Shown here: positions 42,792-54,325 of the stretch, one piece after another | Position numbering within the stretch: position 1 is the stretch's first letter | Layout of the letters: each line of letters opens with the position of its first letter | Origin: Apoda limacodes | Lineage: Eukaryota > Arthropoda > Insecta > Lepidoptera > Limacodidae | NCBI GenBank assembly: GCA_946406115.1 | Contig: OX291540.1 | Coordinates: 5,204,563 to 5,268,562 of the forward strand | DNA length: 64,000 bases | Direction: 5' to 3' | Position numbers and translations under genes: made by a program | The notes under the pieces: model-generated | What the model was told of the DNA's origin: nothing | What the model saw: the letters and a program-made list of their open reading frames with translations, nothing else | The model's database searches: none

Positions 42792-43988
42792 CAGAGTTGC
42801 CAACCGTAGAATTTTTTTCTCGTTCATAAGCATCTAAAAATCTAGTATTTTGGCTTTTAAACCTCGTACATTAATTTATAATTAAATTAAATCAAAACTA
42901 AGGAATAGTAAATTTACGACATTTTACATTATATAACCCACTGTTGCAAGTTTGCAACTAAATAAAATAAAAATGAAACTCGTTTTGATTATAAGTTCCT
43001 AAGAACTTTACCAAAGTAACTTCTACTCTTAGTTTGTATCACCAAAATATATCAAGAACTTGAACATTCTCATCCTCACTGACAACGTTTTTTTTATATT
43101 GCCGTAATTATATGCCTATGCTACAATCTTTGTTCCTACGCAAGGAACAAAGATAAGTAGAAATTTGCGCTATGTGTGACGGAGATGACTAATAGGGAAC
43201 GCGAATGTCTTATTTGTGGGGGCTTTACAGTAAGATGTAGCCAAGTACACTAAGTGACGCTTAGAAATAAGCTGACACTTTTCACGACTTGCATCCGCCC
43301 CATAGTAGCATACGCTAGTGTCGTCTATGCGTTCTCTAAACGCTACCTTCATAGACTCCAGACCCTCCAAAACCACTTCCTCAGAGCGGTCTCCGGAGCT
43401 CCCCAGGTATTCCCACGGCACATTCGAATAACTATTTTCAGGCGGCCGCTATCTGGATATCGACGAGCCACCCCCCACCCCCTCACACGACGCCGAGGGC
43501 CCCGGGTCGTCGGCGAACTCACCTCATATACGAGGTATCAAAGAGTGCCGGGGCGCTATCACTCGCAATCGCAACCGCGTTACGGGTAGCTTTCCTCCTG
43601 GCGCTGACTCACCTTCGGGTTCGAGGCTCACCCCGGTCCGGCCCCGGGACGACCCCAAGACCGACAACCCAAGCCGTTGCTTCCCCCCGCGGGTGGCTCT
43701 TGAGCGTTGGGCGCTATATGGGCTGAGACTTCTTTAGGGTCTCGCCCCAAAAGCCCGGTGGAGCAGTAATGGCTGCATCAGCCAACTGCAGTAGTCCTAC
43801 AGAAAAAAAAACTTAGATACTTCCGACGTGTGCTTCAATATGTTGCCTGCAATGTAAAATAATATTACTTTCTCTTTTTCAAAATTTGTACAAAAATGTA
43901 CGGGGCTGACAGTGTCCTCGTACCTTGTACGGAAGACCACAAACAAATCCGTATTTGTACGAGGAACCTCGTACGGTTGGCAACCCTG
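42792..43988. mobile_element. hAT-like element with 8-bp target duplication
   Basis: The ends are CAGAGTTGCCAACCGTA and TACGGTTGGCAACCCTG, inverted repeats with one mismatch, flanked by CTCTAGGG (42784-42791) and CTCTTGGG (43989-43996), 7 of 8 identical. The 8-bp duplication and the CAGRGTTGCC end indicate the hAT superfamily. The right interior is rich in GTACG-type motifs (43888-43980). No transposase is visible; a LINE occupies much of the middle. Confidence 0.88.
43250..43813 (+). mobile_element. 5'-truncated LINE nested in the hAT-like element
   Basis: Starts in the RT C-terminus with LRNKLTLFTTCIRPIVAYAS, typical of Jockey-like reverse transcriptases, then RLQTLQNHFLRAVSGAP. The frame then runs into GC-rich 3' UTR and ends in a poly(A) run (43802-43811). 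The 3' UTR matches the minus-strand copy at 34049-34499. The 111-aa frame is a truncated remnant. Confidence 0.85.
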
Positions 43989-44320
43989 CTCTTGGGACTA
44001 AATATTCTTCAAGAAAGAAGTGATTAGATTTTTAAAAGGTCGACAACTCGCAGGCAATGCTTTCGGTGGTGTTGCAAGCGTCCATGGGGTTGGGTTGAAC
44101 GGTGGTGTGTGGTACAGTATGGATTTTGAGAAACTTCCTTCCGCGAACGCTTAGATTGTGGAATGAGGTCTATAGTATGGGGTTCTTCAACAAAGAAGTT
44201 ATTAAATTTTTGAAGAGTCGGCAACGCGCGAGTGATGCCCCAGGTGTTAGCGGTCACAGCGTCCATAGGCTATGGTGACCACTTACCACCAGGCGGGTCG
44301 CAAGCTTGTTTTGTTTGGTA

Positions 44321-45418
44321 TAAAAAAAAAACCCTAATCGTGTCTATGAACATTTCAATAGTTCTCTTGATTTCTCCAGGATCCCATTAATATATCCTGA
44401 CCTGGTGACCATGGGACTTTGTGTATCCATATGTTGTTTGTAGGCATACAAACATACATGTAAAATTGAGAACCTTTTTTTTTTTGAAGTCGGCTAAAAA
44501 AGATTTATCCTCTTAACACGGGTTAGTATTTTTTTATTCCGCTGCCACCTGAAAAAGTAAGTATTTACTTTTTCTTTACCGCGTAGCAATTTTATTTATC
44601 TTTATTAGAACATTGGCTACTTTCATAAAAACAACAAAAATGCCTTTTAATCAAATTTAAAAATACTTTTGTTATGAAAATGGCTGTTCTTGGTTATAGT
44701 ATACTAGCTTTTACCCCTAGCTAGATTCGGTTATTGGTGTAAGATTCCTATGGCAACTCCTTGATTAGAAAGAAAGTTTGCAATAGATGTAGCCATATAT
44801 ATTTGGTTATAGTTAGTTTTACTTGAAAAACTTTTTAATTACTGAATAAAATGCGGCTACATTTTTCTCTTTTTTCTGTGTAAATTTTTAGCCAACCCTG
44901 TTCAGTTGGAGTAACAAACATACTAAATAATACTAATAATTTTTGTATTTATTATGTTCACGAAAATTGGTCACCGTTATGTCACTCAGTTAAAAGTATT
45001 CTATGTCCAAGTACGTTTCTCCTGCTACTTCTGTGCCGAAAATCAAGTTATTCTATTGATCCGTTGCGACTAAAAAAAACAATTTTTCACTGCAGGGATC
45101 AACTGACAAAAAATCTATTCTCGCTATCTCTGACCGGATTAAAAGTACTTTTTGTTCGTTTCAGGAGTTCCAGATATATATTTATATGCCTTAAATCAGG
45201 TAAAACCCTTTTTCTGTTGCATTGTGTACTCTTTAGATTTGTCTGCAAAAATAAAGCTATATCCGTTGAAGTTATTAATAGGGATTAAAAGTATTCTAAA
45301 TCTACATCTATTCTATTATACATATGTCTTTTCAGCTATATGTATATGTGCCAAAAATCTGGGCACTGCTCCACTACGGATTATACTACTACGGAATTTA
45401 AGGAATAAAATATTTTAA
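44321..45418. other. Unassigned, with a Helitron 3' end at 44703
   Basis: ACTAGCTTTTACCCCTAGCT (44703-44722) is a minus-strand Helitron 3' end with CCTATGGCAACTCCTTGATT following at 44748. Open frames at 45064-45418 show no domain. Confidence 0.45.
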
Positions 45419-45722
45419 ACTAGGTTTTGCCCGCGGCTCCGCCCGCCCTAAATTTGATTATCGGTGTGGGATTCTTACGGCAACTCCTTAATTATACTAA
45501 TGAAGTTTGCTATAGCAAGCTATAGTTTATTTAAGCTCGGTTACAGTTATTCCCGCGGGAACTTCTGAATTTTCTGAATGAAAAGTACCGAGCCTATGTT
45601 TTATTCCAGAACCTAACTTATATGTATGCCAAGTTTCATACCGATCTAATTTGTGGTTAGCGTGATTGAGTAACAAACAACCAAACATCCAAACTTTTGC
45701 ATTTATAATATTAATGGGATAG
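45419..45722 (-). mobile_element. Short Helitron, complete-looking
   Basis: The minus strand begins ATCCCATTAATATTATAAAT, carries AGTTCCCGCGGGAATAACTG and CTATAGCAAACTTC, and ends GGCGGAGCCGCGGGCAAAAC followed by CTAGT. Same family as 30650-31036. Confidence 0.8.
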
Positions 45723-45754
45723 ATAGTAATTAAGAATAGCTGGGTAATTTATGA

Positions 45755-46003
45755 ATTTTGCCAGTGGCTCCACCCACCCTTAATTCGATAATCGGCGTGG
45801 AACTCCTTAATTACCTTTATTAATGAAGTTTGCTATAGCAAGCTATAATTCGTTTAAACTTCTGAATTTTTCGGGATAGAACTATCCTATGTGTCCTTCC
45901 CCAGGACTCAAATTTCATCTTAATCGGTTCATGAAAGTGCCGTATGAAGTAACAAACAGACAGACAAAAAGAAATTCGCATTTATAATATTTATTATAGG
46001 ATT
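45755..46003 (-). mobile_element. Diverged Helitron, tandem with the previous copy
   Basis: Same order of blocks as 45419-45722 on the minus strand (ATAAATATTATAAATGCGAA start, GCTTGCTATAGCAAACTTC, GGGTGGAGCCACTGGCAAA end) with a deletion around the CCCGCGGG block. Its 3' end lies about 30 bp from the 5' end of the other copy. Confidence 0.65.
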
Positions 46004-46174
46004 TGCGAAACAGGAAAAGTTTTATTCCATGGCCACCCTGAATAAGGACAAAAAGTATTATATATCGATCTTTATCACAGCTATAACTGCCATTTGGGTG
46101 CACCGTTACGGTGATAATAAATCAAGACGAAAAAAAAAAATGTTTCCGTACTCAATAGAAAGTATATTTATAAA

Positions 46175-46225
46175 ATGATAAAGAAACAAGCTAACAAACA
46201 CACTTTCTCATTTATAATATAAGTA
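46175..46225 (-). mobile_element. Helitron 5' end fragment
   Basis: The minus strand reads TCCATACTTATATTATAAAT then GAGAAAGTGTGTTTGTTAGC, a Helitron-type 5' end. Confidence 0.5.
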
Positions 46226-48776
46226 TGGATCTCGCTCCGCCCAGGATTCAACTAAGGTCGTGCGCGTCACATGAATGTGCAATCTACTATTGTCTCTTTG
46301 GGTTCGTCAATATACATAGGATTCACTATATGCTCAATATTTAGCCCTTGTCCTCAGACAGTCCAAATTATTATCACGCCAAAAACCAGGCTGGAAATTA
46401 TATTATAGTAGTTGGGTGCGCTTGCCTCCCGCTTCTCGCCTCGCCGCGCACCTTACCTCACGGTTGCTCTGTCTAGGCACCTTTGATTGCAACTGTATAA
46501 CTGTGGTATAATGTTTTCTTACTAAATTACGGAACGACCTTAAACTTGTTAAAAAATAATATGTGCGTGATATAAAAATAAAAATTACATGTCCGGTCAG
46601 ACAGAAGGGAACTTGACCTATTTTTAAAATAGTTGTGATTATTTGGTGTGCCATTGGCTTAAGATGTTTGCTGTTCTAATGTTTTGGTTTCGGACTGTCT
46701 GTGCATGTAGATGTGCATCCTTTATCCCTGGCGCAGTCACAATATATTCCAACAAATACGATATTTCGAACTACTTCTGTTGCTATACAAAACGCTGTCT
46801 CAGCAAGACACTACCTAGCCAATGTCTACAGAGCGCCGATAGCGATGACAGAAAGACATTTTTCATGTAACCTTGTCATATTATATACATCCTGTCTATT
46901 TAGTCGGGTCATTATATTTCTACAATCGTTATTGCCAGAATGCACATTTCGCTAAGTTAGATGTCATGTGTTTCCTTATATCAAAACTGCTATATCCACA
47001 ATGCCGGAGTTCGATTCCAATTAGCTGCAACGGCAGTATTAGGTACTTTTTCCTTCAAAATTGGAGTTGTGAAGTTATCTCGCACTTGACCGATGTAATT
47101 AACACGCATTTAAATTTATGTAATTTAGGAAAAAAGACAAAAACAAAAAGTGTGCAGTGTGGTAAGTGGTAGTGTGTATTTGAAAGTACACACGATCAGT
47201 ACTATCACGACGAAACTACATAATATATATGTCTATCATGCTCTGGGTGGGCGAATCATTATAAGTCGTATAACTCTTTTTAAGGTTTTATTAATATTTT
47301 AATACGAGACCTTATAAACCTGAATTTTGGCTGTTTTTCTGAAAAACATCAAAATTGAGTCTAAAAAGCTCTAGCAACGTAGAAAGATACTGCTTTAAAT
47401 GGAATAAGTAGAAATTACTTACTTTTGTAATTCACAAAGCGCTTGAAATAAATTGCTTTGTTTCTTCCTATACACGCATAATAAATATGTAAATGTTTGT
47501 AAGTATGTACTTACAAAATAACACCAGCTGTACAATTAAAACTCTATACATATAGTCCAACTTGTGTATTCCAGCATGATGACACACGGCGCGGTAGTGC
47601 GCCAGCCAAGTTCGAGACTGAAACGAGTTACAACGGTTGTTTATTGTACTCGGACCATTTGGAACTGCTTTCGACGTCTTGTGACACATAGTCGGTAGTT
47701 TAATTTTTTTATTGCATGAATAAATAATTTTAAAGTTTACATCAAAAATAATGCTGAACAAAAGTAAATTTTTCTGGTACCTAGACCGCACAGCGCGCAA
47801 AAAAATTTTAGAGTTTTCCACGAGTCCACGGCCGGAATTTATTTCAAATTGGAAAGTACAACCACATGCGAGTCTATTTAACAAATGTGTTTATATGACT
47901 TATACATTTTAGCGGCAGTGAGTGTGTGTTTTCGTAGTTAATTGTGTAAGAGTAAGAGTAGGAAGGGTAACAGAGGAGAGAGAAGCTATAGTGATTCGCC
48001 GCTCTAGTATTTTGTAATTTTTTTATAATTTGTCAAATTTTCGAAAACACCTCTACCTTCCAAACAGGCGCGATTTTCACGGTCACGTCGTAGACATCTG
48101 TATTTTTTTAAAGCCCTTTTATCAACTGTAACATTTTATAAGCAATACAAAAGTGAATTCTCAAGTGTGTTGTTATTTGTGAACACAAAAACACACTTCT
48201 GAACTGATGTATCGATTTAAAACTTGTGTTTAAAAGTTACACAAGCTGTTAACATAATTGATAGGAAATTGTGAAGTATGGATAAGGTCGAATCGAAACA
48301 AAAGAGTCATCGACATAAACTTTAGTGACCCCAACAAAATGATTAGCGCTCGGTTATCTCGACAATAACAACAAAATTAGTGAAATCTGGAAACATTCTG
48401 TCTGTGAGGTCAAATCGATTGACCTTATGTGTAGACAAATAAGTTAGTCCTTAAATAGTTTTAATCTAGTGCGTTTGTTATCTGTAATATTAAGAACGAC
48501 TGAGGACGAGAAAGATAGATAAGGGGTATGAGGAACAAATCAATAGGTGTAAAAAGCAGACCTTTATCAAAATACACCAATATACTTACAGCATCGTTGG
48601 ATGTGCCACACATAAAGTTAAGCCTTCGTGGTTTTTTCGTCGTTTGCGAATTGTTGCCTTTATCTGGAAGAATTGTTAATCCATTTTGTTTAAAACATTT
48701 GTTATTGAAAATAGCTTCAGCTCTATTATTGATAGGTTTTAGGTTTTTATATCATTATGATTATGAACTTAGGGGA
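46226..48776. other. Unassigned sequence, possible regulatory DNA
   Basis: No gene supported. The open frames 46403-46654, 46643-47172, 47468-47884 (minus, 138 aa) and 48528-48797 are not recognised; the 138-aa frame has an irregular composition and no domain. 47570-47680 is somewhat GC-richer. Confidence 0.4.
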
Positions 48777-48777
48777 A

Positions 48778-48794
48778 GGGGGGGGGGGGGGGGG
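48778..48794 (+). repeat. Homopolymer run of 17 G
   Basis: A G17 run preceded by AGGGGAA. Such a run can form G-quadruplexes and is also prone to sequencing and assembly error. Confidence 0.9.
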
Positions 48795-49299
48795 TAATAT
48801 AATTATTCGTCGTCGACGTTTTCATTTCAGCTTGGGCAAAAGTACTTTCTTATGTCCGTCCGGTTCTCTTCAGGTCGCCTTTCGCCACTGATTCTCGTGA
48901 AATTTTGTGAGCAGGTTCGATAATTATATGGGGTTTTTTTGTTGTTTCACTTTTTGAACAATTTTTAAAATGGCGGAGATATGTCCCCGTATCGAAATCG
49001 AAAAAAAAAAATTTCTGACATTTAAAAAAAAAAAATATTATGCTGCCTATCATAAATGGACCAAGTCCAAAGATTATTCTTGTTTCATCGGAATAGCTGT
49101 TGTTATGAGCGGAACGTTTTTTATCGTAGGGGTCAGCTGACAGATAGCGATATCTGTAGGCGGAGTGGGTAGGGGAAGGGGGGAGGAGCAAGAGGTCACC
49201 CTTAACAGATAAACCTGGCCCCTGAATAGGTCGACTCGTCGATTGTAACCCTGGAAGATTTTCAATGAGATCTTTTTTCAGTATTATTGCATTAGCAGC
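48795..49299. other. Unassigned; Helitron-like phrase
   Basis: TCGCCACTGATTCTCGTGAA then ATTTTGTGAGCAGGTTCGAT (48878-48920) resembles the interior of Helitrons of the 6530 type. The rest is unassigned. The minus-strand 113-aa frame is chance. Confidence 0.35.
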
Positions 49300-49529
49300 T
49301 TGTTGCCTCTACTGAAAGACGTCCACGTTGAAAATGGGTCTCCCCTATATTATTATGTTTCCACAATGGTCGGTGCTGTGAGCTATCCCGGGCTCTCGAC
49401 CCAGACTATGTCGATGCTGTGTTCACAAAATACGAACAGGCTACTACCCTCCAATAGACCGCCCATTCTTCGACACCCTCCGTACAGCGTTACCCAAACC
49501 ATAAAAATAAATAGATAGCACGACCGCGC
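49300..49529 (+). mobile_element. Probable end of LINE ORF1 and inter-ORF region
   Basis: GC-richer sequence directly upstream of the endonuclease, with a 72-aa frame ending SNRPPILRHPPYSVTQTIK. Its position and composition fit the ORF1 3' end, but no zinc-knuckle (CCHC) motif is readable. The assignment is inference. Confidence 0.35.
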
Positions 49530-50120
49530 GCAAAAAACCTCGCTCCGTCTTCATCGGTTATTTTAATGCCAATGGTCTCCGAAACAAAAGAGAGGAACTG
49601 ACGGAATTCCTCTCGCTCCCCAAACCAGACGTCTTCCTCATACAGGAAACGTTTCTTAAGCCCGCCATCCGCACTCCTTCGATTGCGAACTATCGCACCG
49701 TCCGTAATGATAGAACTGCCTACCCTCTCGGAGGCGCTCTCATCTATAACAGACGCTCTCTGCATTGCTCACCCAGCGATCCTGCGCCCTTGCGAATTGA
49801 AAAGCATCCGTATGCCGCATAGCGATGACCGGCCATCAGCATCTCTCCCCCTCAAAAGACTTGCTGGAGAGCGACCTTCAGTCGCTCTTAAATTTAGACG
49901 TCGCCGTCATCCTTGCCGGTGACCTAAATTGCAAGTACCGTCGATGGAACTCTTCATTCACTTCACGGAGAAGCAGACTTATTGATTCGACGAGCGATAT
50001 GGCCTGCCCACAATGGGATTCAGTTTGCTTACGAATTGAACTAGGACCACATGCTATAACGGTGACTTTGGTTCTACTGTTCATCTCCTTTCTCCTCATT
50101 GTGGATTTTATAGCACAAAG
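49530..50120 (+). pseudogene. LINE endonuclease fragment, frameshifted
   Basis: Apurinic-like endonuclease of a non-LTR retrotransposon (target DNA nicking). The frame from about 49543 reads FIGYFNANGLRNKREELTEF, then LIQETFLKP (catalytic Glu) and LGGALIYNRR, stopping near 49820. The domain continues in another frame at 49825-50000 with LDVAVILAGDLNCKYRRWNS, the D-x-N catalytic motif. RT is absent downstream. One frameshift near 49820. Confidence 0.82.
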
Positions 50121-50159
50121 AAACACTCAGCATAGCTCTCTGAGCAGTTAAAGATCACA

Positions 50160-51035
50160 TTTCTATACCGTAAATCATCACTGGCGACACAAACTGGTTG
50201 TAGACTTTCGTCTTTAGGCGCTGAGGTAGAGCTAGAGTTTTCGATTTTACTCCTTCTTAAAGTTTAATTTACCGGACCGAACTTTATGCCCTATTGTTAT
50301 ATGTATTCGACAACAGCATCGATATTGGGGTTCCTAATAACAAAAAAAAAACCGATAAAATAATAAAAAAAACTGGATGTAGCAGCTACATCAATACGCA
50401 CACAGTAAAATCCATATAATTTATGTTTTGTTTTTTGTTGTACAATCTATATCTGTAATCTGTATGTATCATTGTATGCCAATGTATTATCAATATCCTC
50501 TTAGGGTTTTAAAGAAATAAACAGTGTTTATTCTTAAGGCATACCCTAGCAAAATCGTGTCGTTCGACCAGTGTACAACGACATATTTCACTATTGAAGC
50601 ACACTAAGAGACACAGTTCCACGTACGATAGGCGCTAGCACGTGACCGCACGTTGAAAATCTCGATTTTCTCGGTTTTTTGTCGGTATAGATTTAAAATA
50701 TTTATTTAGAACTACGAAATTAGCATATTCACTGGGTTATTATAATTTATATTTTATGAAATAAGAATTAAGAGAATATCACTCTTAGTTTTCTAAAAAA
50801 TTTGAATTCAAGCCTAAAAACAGAGTATCAGATTTTTCCTCTAAATGTTTTAATAATTAAATTATTATGATATTAGGAAATCCACTTAACTAAGTTTGAA
50901 CATGTTCTCAGCACTGTTAAAAAAATTATCAAATTCTTGCAAACTTAACTCGTATGGGTATATACCTTAACTTTATGTTTGGATGTAAGTACGTTTGTTT
51001 AGGAATGGTTTATTTTAGTCAATACTAATAATATT
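50160..51035. other. Unassigned AT-rich sequence
   Basis: No gene supported. An AATAAACAGTGTTTATT palindromic phrase is at 50516-50532. Confidence 0.5.
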
Positions 51036-51290
51036 ATAAAAGGTGTCTACTCTACCTACTGCGAATTGTTCATTTATTTCAGTCGTAGTGCAAGAGGTTT
51101 CAATTGTGTATGGTTTTATTGTTATGTTAGTTATTATTGAAGGTGTCAACTGCGAATGATTTGACTAAAACTGCGAATGGTTAATTGGTGTCAGTCAATA
51201 TTATAAAAGATGTCAAATGCGAATTATTAAAATGTTTCTTAGAATATACTTACCTAATGAAAGTTGTCAACTGCGAATGGTTGAATATTT
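51036..51290 (+). repeat. Interspersed GGTGTCAACTGCGAATG motif array
   Basis: Variants of GGTGTCAACTGCGAATG occur near 51041, 51141, 51168, 51208 and 51264, spaced 30-100 bp apart. It looks like a decayed tandem array or a cluster of binding-site-like motifs. Confidence 0.6.
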
Positions 51291-51955
51291 TTTGTAATTG
51301 TTTACTCTACTCTACAAGCGCTTTCCTTCTGAGCCGCGTTATCAACTAGCCGTTCCGTCTAAGCGCATCTAATAATTTCAGCGTCGCTATTGTTGTTTAA
51401 ACGAAACGCATTTCGCATCATTTTTTGACAGATCTGTGTGTGTATATGTTTGGGTACCTACTTTATTTTAATATTATTGTAGATAATAACAAAGATATGG
51501 AGTTCACAATTCGAAAATACACTTTTCTTTTAAAAACAAAAAAGCGTTATAATTTTTTTTTCAAAGGATTCACTTTTACATTTGACAGCTGTCAAAAAGT
51601 AGCGCAAAATACCCACCTCCCGACATGGTAGCAACATTACGTAGCAATATCGCTTAGACAAAACGCTAAAAGTCAACATTAGATTTTGCTACTAAAAGCT
51701 TGAAACGCAAACTGCTAACAATTTCTGCTACGAAGTAGTTAGATGGAACACCATATACCTACGTCAATCTACTCTAAGCATAATAAATACAGAGTGACGG
51801 TAGACTGAGCCTCTAACTTACGACTAAGTCAAGTATGCCGATTGCAATAGATGAACAGAGTCATACATTAAATCGTTCATAACAAGTTAATTAATATTTA
51901 TGAGATGACAAGCAGCAAGATGTTACATTACAAATATAGGAAAAAATCCTAAAAC
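51291..51955. other. Possible decayed MITE, otherwise unassigned
   Basis: TTGACAGCTGTCAA (51581-51594) is a perfect palindrome. Weakly inverted blocks near 51345 and 51740 (TTCCGTCTAAGCGC against GTAGTTAGATGGAA) may be ends of an old MITE. No protein. Confidence 0.3.
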
Positions 51956-51959
51956 TTAT

Positions 51960-52075
51960 AATAAAGGCATAAACCTGTAAAACTTGATCTCATGATGAAA
52001 GAACTATCTACATATAATATTTTTTTGTACGGAATCCTCGGTGCGTGAGTCAGACTCTCAGTTGCCGATTTTTTG
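51960..52075 (+). repeat. 3' end of dispersed short repeat (CGGTGCGCGAG family)
   Basis: GGCATAAACCTGTAAAACTTG, GAAAGAACTATCTACATATA, and GGAATCCTCGGTGCGTGAG with GTTGCCGATTTTTTG. Same order as 7800-7910. Confidence 0.7.
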
Positions 52076-54300
52076 TTTACGGGTGTCTCCACAGGGTATA
52101 CAGTATATTTCTATCTGTACATGTAAGTATGCAAGTATGTAAGTGTGTGTATGTAAGGCAGAGCTTTTTGCACATAATACGTTACTGCCTGTCTGTCTGT
52201 CTGTCCTACTCTAATTATAATATTCTATATTAATCTAAATTACGTTCGGGAATGTACTTAACTACAACAATATGATATAAAAATATTTTCATTTAGGGAT
52301 AGTTATATTAAAATCTTCAAATTTATTTACACTTGAAAAAGCATTTCAACAAAAGAAAAAAAAAATCTTAAATCGCGGGGCCCTTAGTTAATACGGGGCC
52401 GCTACGCAGTTGCCTTCACTGCCTAATAGATAATCCGGCACTGATAAATGATAATACCTATACGTTGTGTTAACTTGTTGTGACAGGCAAGCCTGTCTAA
52501 TTCTCAGATTTCAGACAGTTTTTTAAAGGTTATAAATCAAAATATATCACGAGAAGTTGTCCTGTTTTTTACATTTATAGTTTTGATGGGATTTCAATTA
52601 CAGTACTAAAAAAAAATTTCGCAACTGTGATAAAAACAGTCGTTCAATACCTACACTTTTTTGGCTCGGGCTAACATAACATCAGTCGAAAGTCGTGGTT
52701 CTACGCGCACTTATAGTAAAATGTACTTTTGTTTTTAGTTTTGTTACATAGTTTTGTTATTTTATGTAATGATATGATATGTGTAATTAAATTCTCAATA
52801 ATTAGAAGATTCTTTTCCCATCCAAATATCCTATTTTATGGTCTGAATAAGCGACATGCTATACATTATATTCGTTTTTACAATGCGAACGTAAAGCACC
52901 TACCCGAAAAACGTTGATTTTGTACGACAAAATAAAGTTTCATCATCGTTTACACGTTTTTAATAATAAATTATTTATCTTATTTAAACAAGTGTGAAGA
53001 ATAATTCTTGTAAACACTGACTCGTTGGTCTTTTTTATGTATTTGTAGTAAACTATAGGTACTTTTATCGAATTAAACACATAGAAATAAAGGTAATGAA
53101 TGAATAAAAAAAATATCCTTTTCGGATTTAAAAAAAATATATGAAACAGAAATTTATAGTTACAAAAGTACAACAGATGGTTTTCAGGTAGAAGTAATAT
53201 GATATTTACGAGGTCAAAAAAAATACGTTTGAAATGTGTATATAAACCTGCTTAAAGTGTTTCTGGTTCGTAATTTGGAAAATTGTAGAAGAACTAGAAC
53301 TATTGAAATCCTAGTTCTAATTATTGCGAAAGTGTGGTTATTTGTCCTTTCTTAATGTGTCGTGACGGAGGAACGTGATAATTGTGCATAAGAGTAGATT
53401 GAGGGTCGCAGAGTACCTACGCTGGGTACATAAGGTATTCTTGGCCTGATTAAACATAAATAGTAAAATAATGATGAAGCTTCGAGATATTATTTCCTAA
53501 ACTACATACTAAGCTAAAAATTGCCAAAGATTAGTTTTCGCTTGACATTTTACTGATAACCACACTACATAGAGCAGAAGCTTATGGTTTTGTCGATACC
53601 TGATCAGGCACGTGGGAAGTCGCACAAGGCAAACGATTCAGGGCCTATTTGAGGACATCTTTTGGCTATGCCCATTACGATGCGCAATATTTAGAGGTAG
53701 ATTCTTAATTGCATCTTAAAGTAAATTAGCGCATTAATTAGCCTAGCGTAAAAACCGATTGGGGATGAGTAGTGTTGACAAACATTGATGTTAATATATG
53801 TGTGTTTTTGGTTAATAGATGATAATAATCGATATATATCGAGGCATGGCAAAACAAAACTTCAGAGAATTCATAGCACAGTACCGGGGTAATGACGTCT
53901 TAATATTTCAAAGAGTCACAACTTTTGTGTTGTATCTCTGTGTGTGACACACCTTCAACAAAAGCCTTTTTTTAGCTAAGAAGATACCAACTAATGATAT
54001 AAATGAACTGAGCTTGGCACTAAACAAATATACCTAAAATTTGCACAAGTCTTGATGCAATAATGTTCTTATAAGAACTGCTAAGTACAATGAACAAAGA
54101 TAAAACTAATAGATAATACGCAAGGCAAAAGAATGTTGTTTACGATTTTATTTTTTTTAAATTCTTTCGCAATAACATTTTTACAATACTCAAATTTTAT
54201 GAGAGTAAGAAATAATAGCGTGATCGTTAAATTACAAAAACACTTAAATGACAGTAAAAAATAATAAGATTTTGTCAACATCTGAGGATGACGCTTCTAT
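52076..54300. other. Unassigned AT-rich sequence
   Basis: No gene supported. A CTGTCTGTCTGTC microsatellite is at 52190-52204. The small frames at 52729, 52943 and 54081 are low-complexity. Confidence 0.5.
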
Positions 54301-54301
54301 T

Positions 54302-54325
54302 TTATATACATACATACATACATAC
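54302..54325. repeat. (TACA)n microsatellite
   Basis: ATACATACATACATACATAC, six units. Confidence 0.9.

Larger units (their letters stand above)
42742..44320 (+). mobile_element. LINE 3' tails (two in series), the first split by a hAT-like element
   Basis: 42742-42791 reads into the RT tail (ATGATCTCCCTGACAAGG, TTTTCTCTAGGG), stops at the hAT-like insertion, and continues at 43997 with ACTAAATATTCTTCAAGAAA. Joining these flanks gives the uninterrupted order seen at 1726-2283 and 21529-21700. A second tail follows from about 44111 (GTGGAATGAGGTCTATAGTA, GGCAACGCGCGAGTGATG, CTTACCACCAGGCGGG). Confidence 0.85.

Noticed and set aside
47468..47884. 138-aa minus-strand frame
   Set aside because: No recognisable domain, uneven composition with an AT-rich hydrophobic end, and no convincing splice sites; I cannot support it as a gene.
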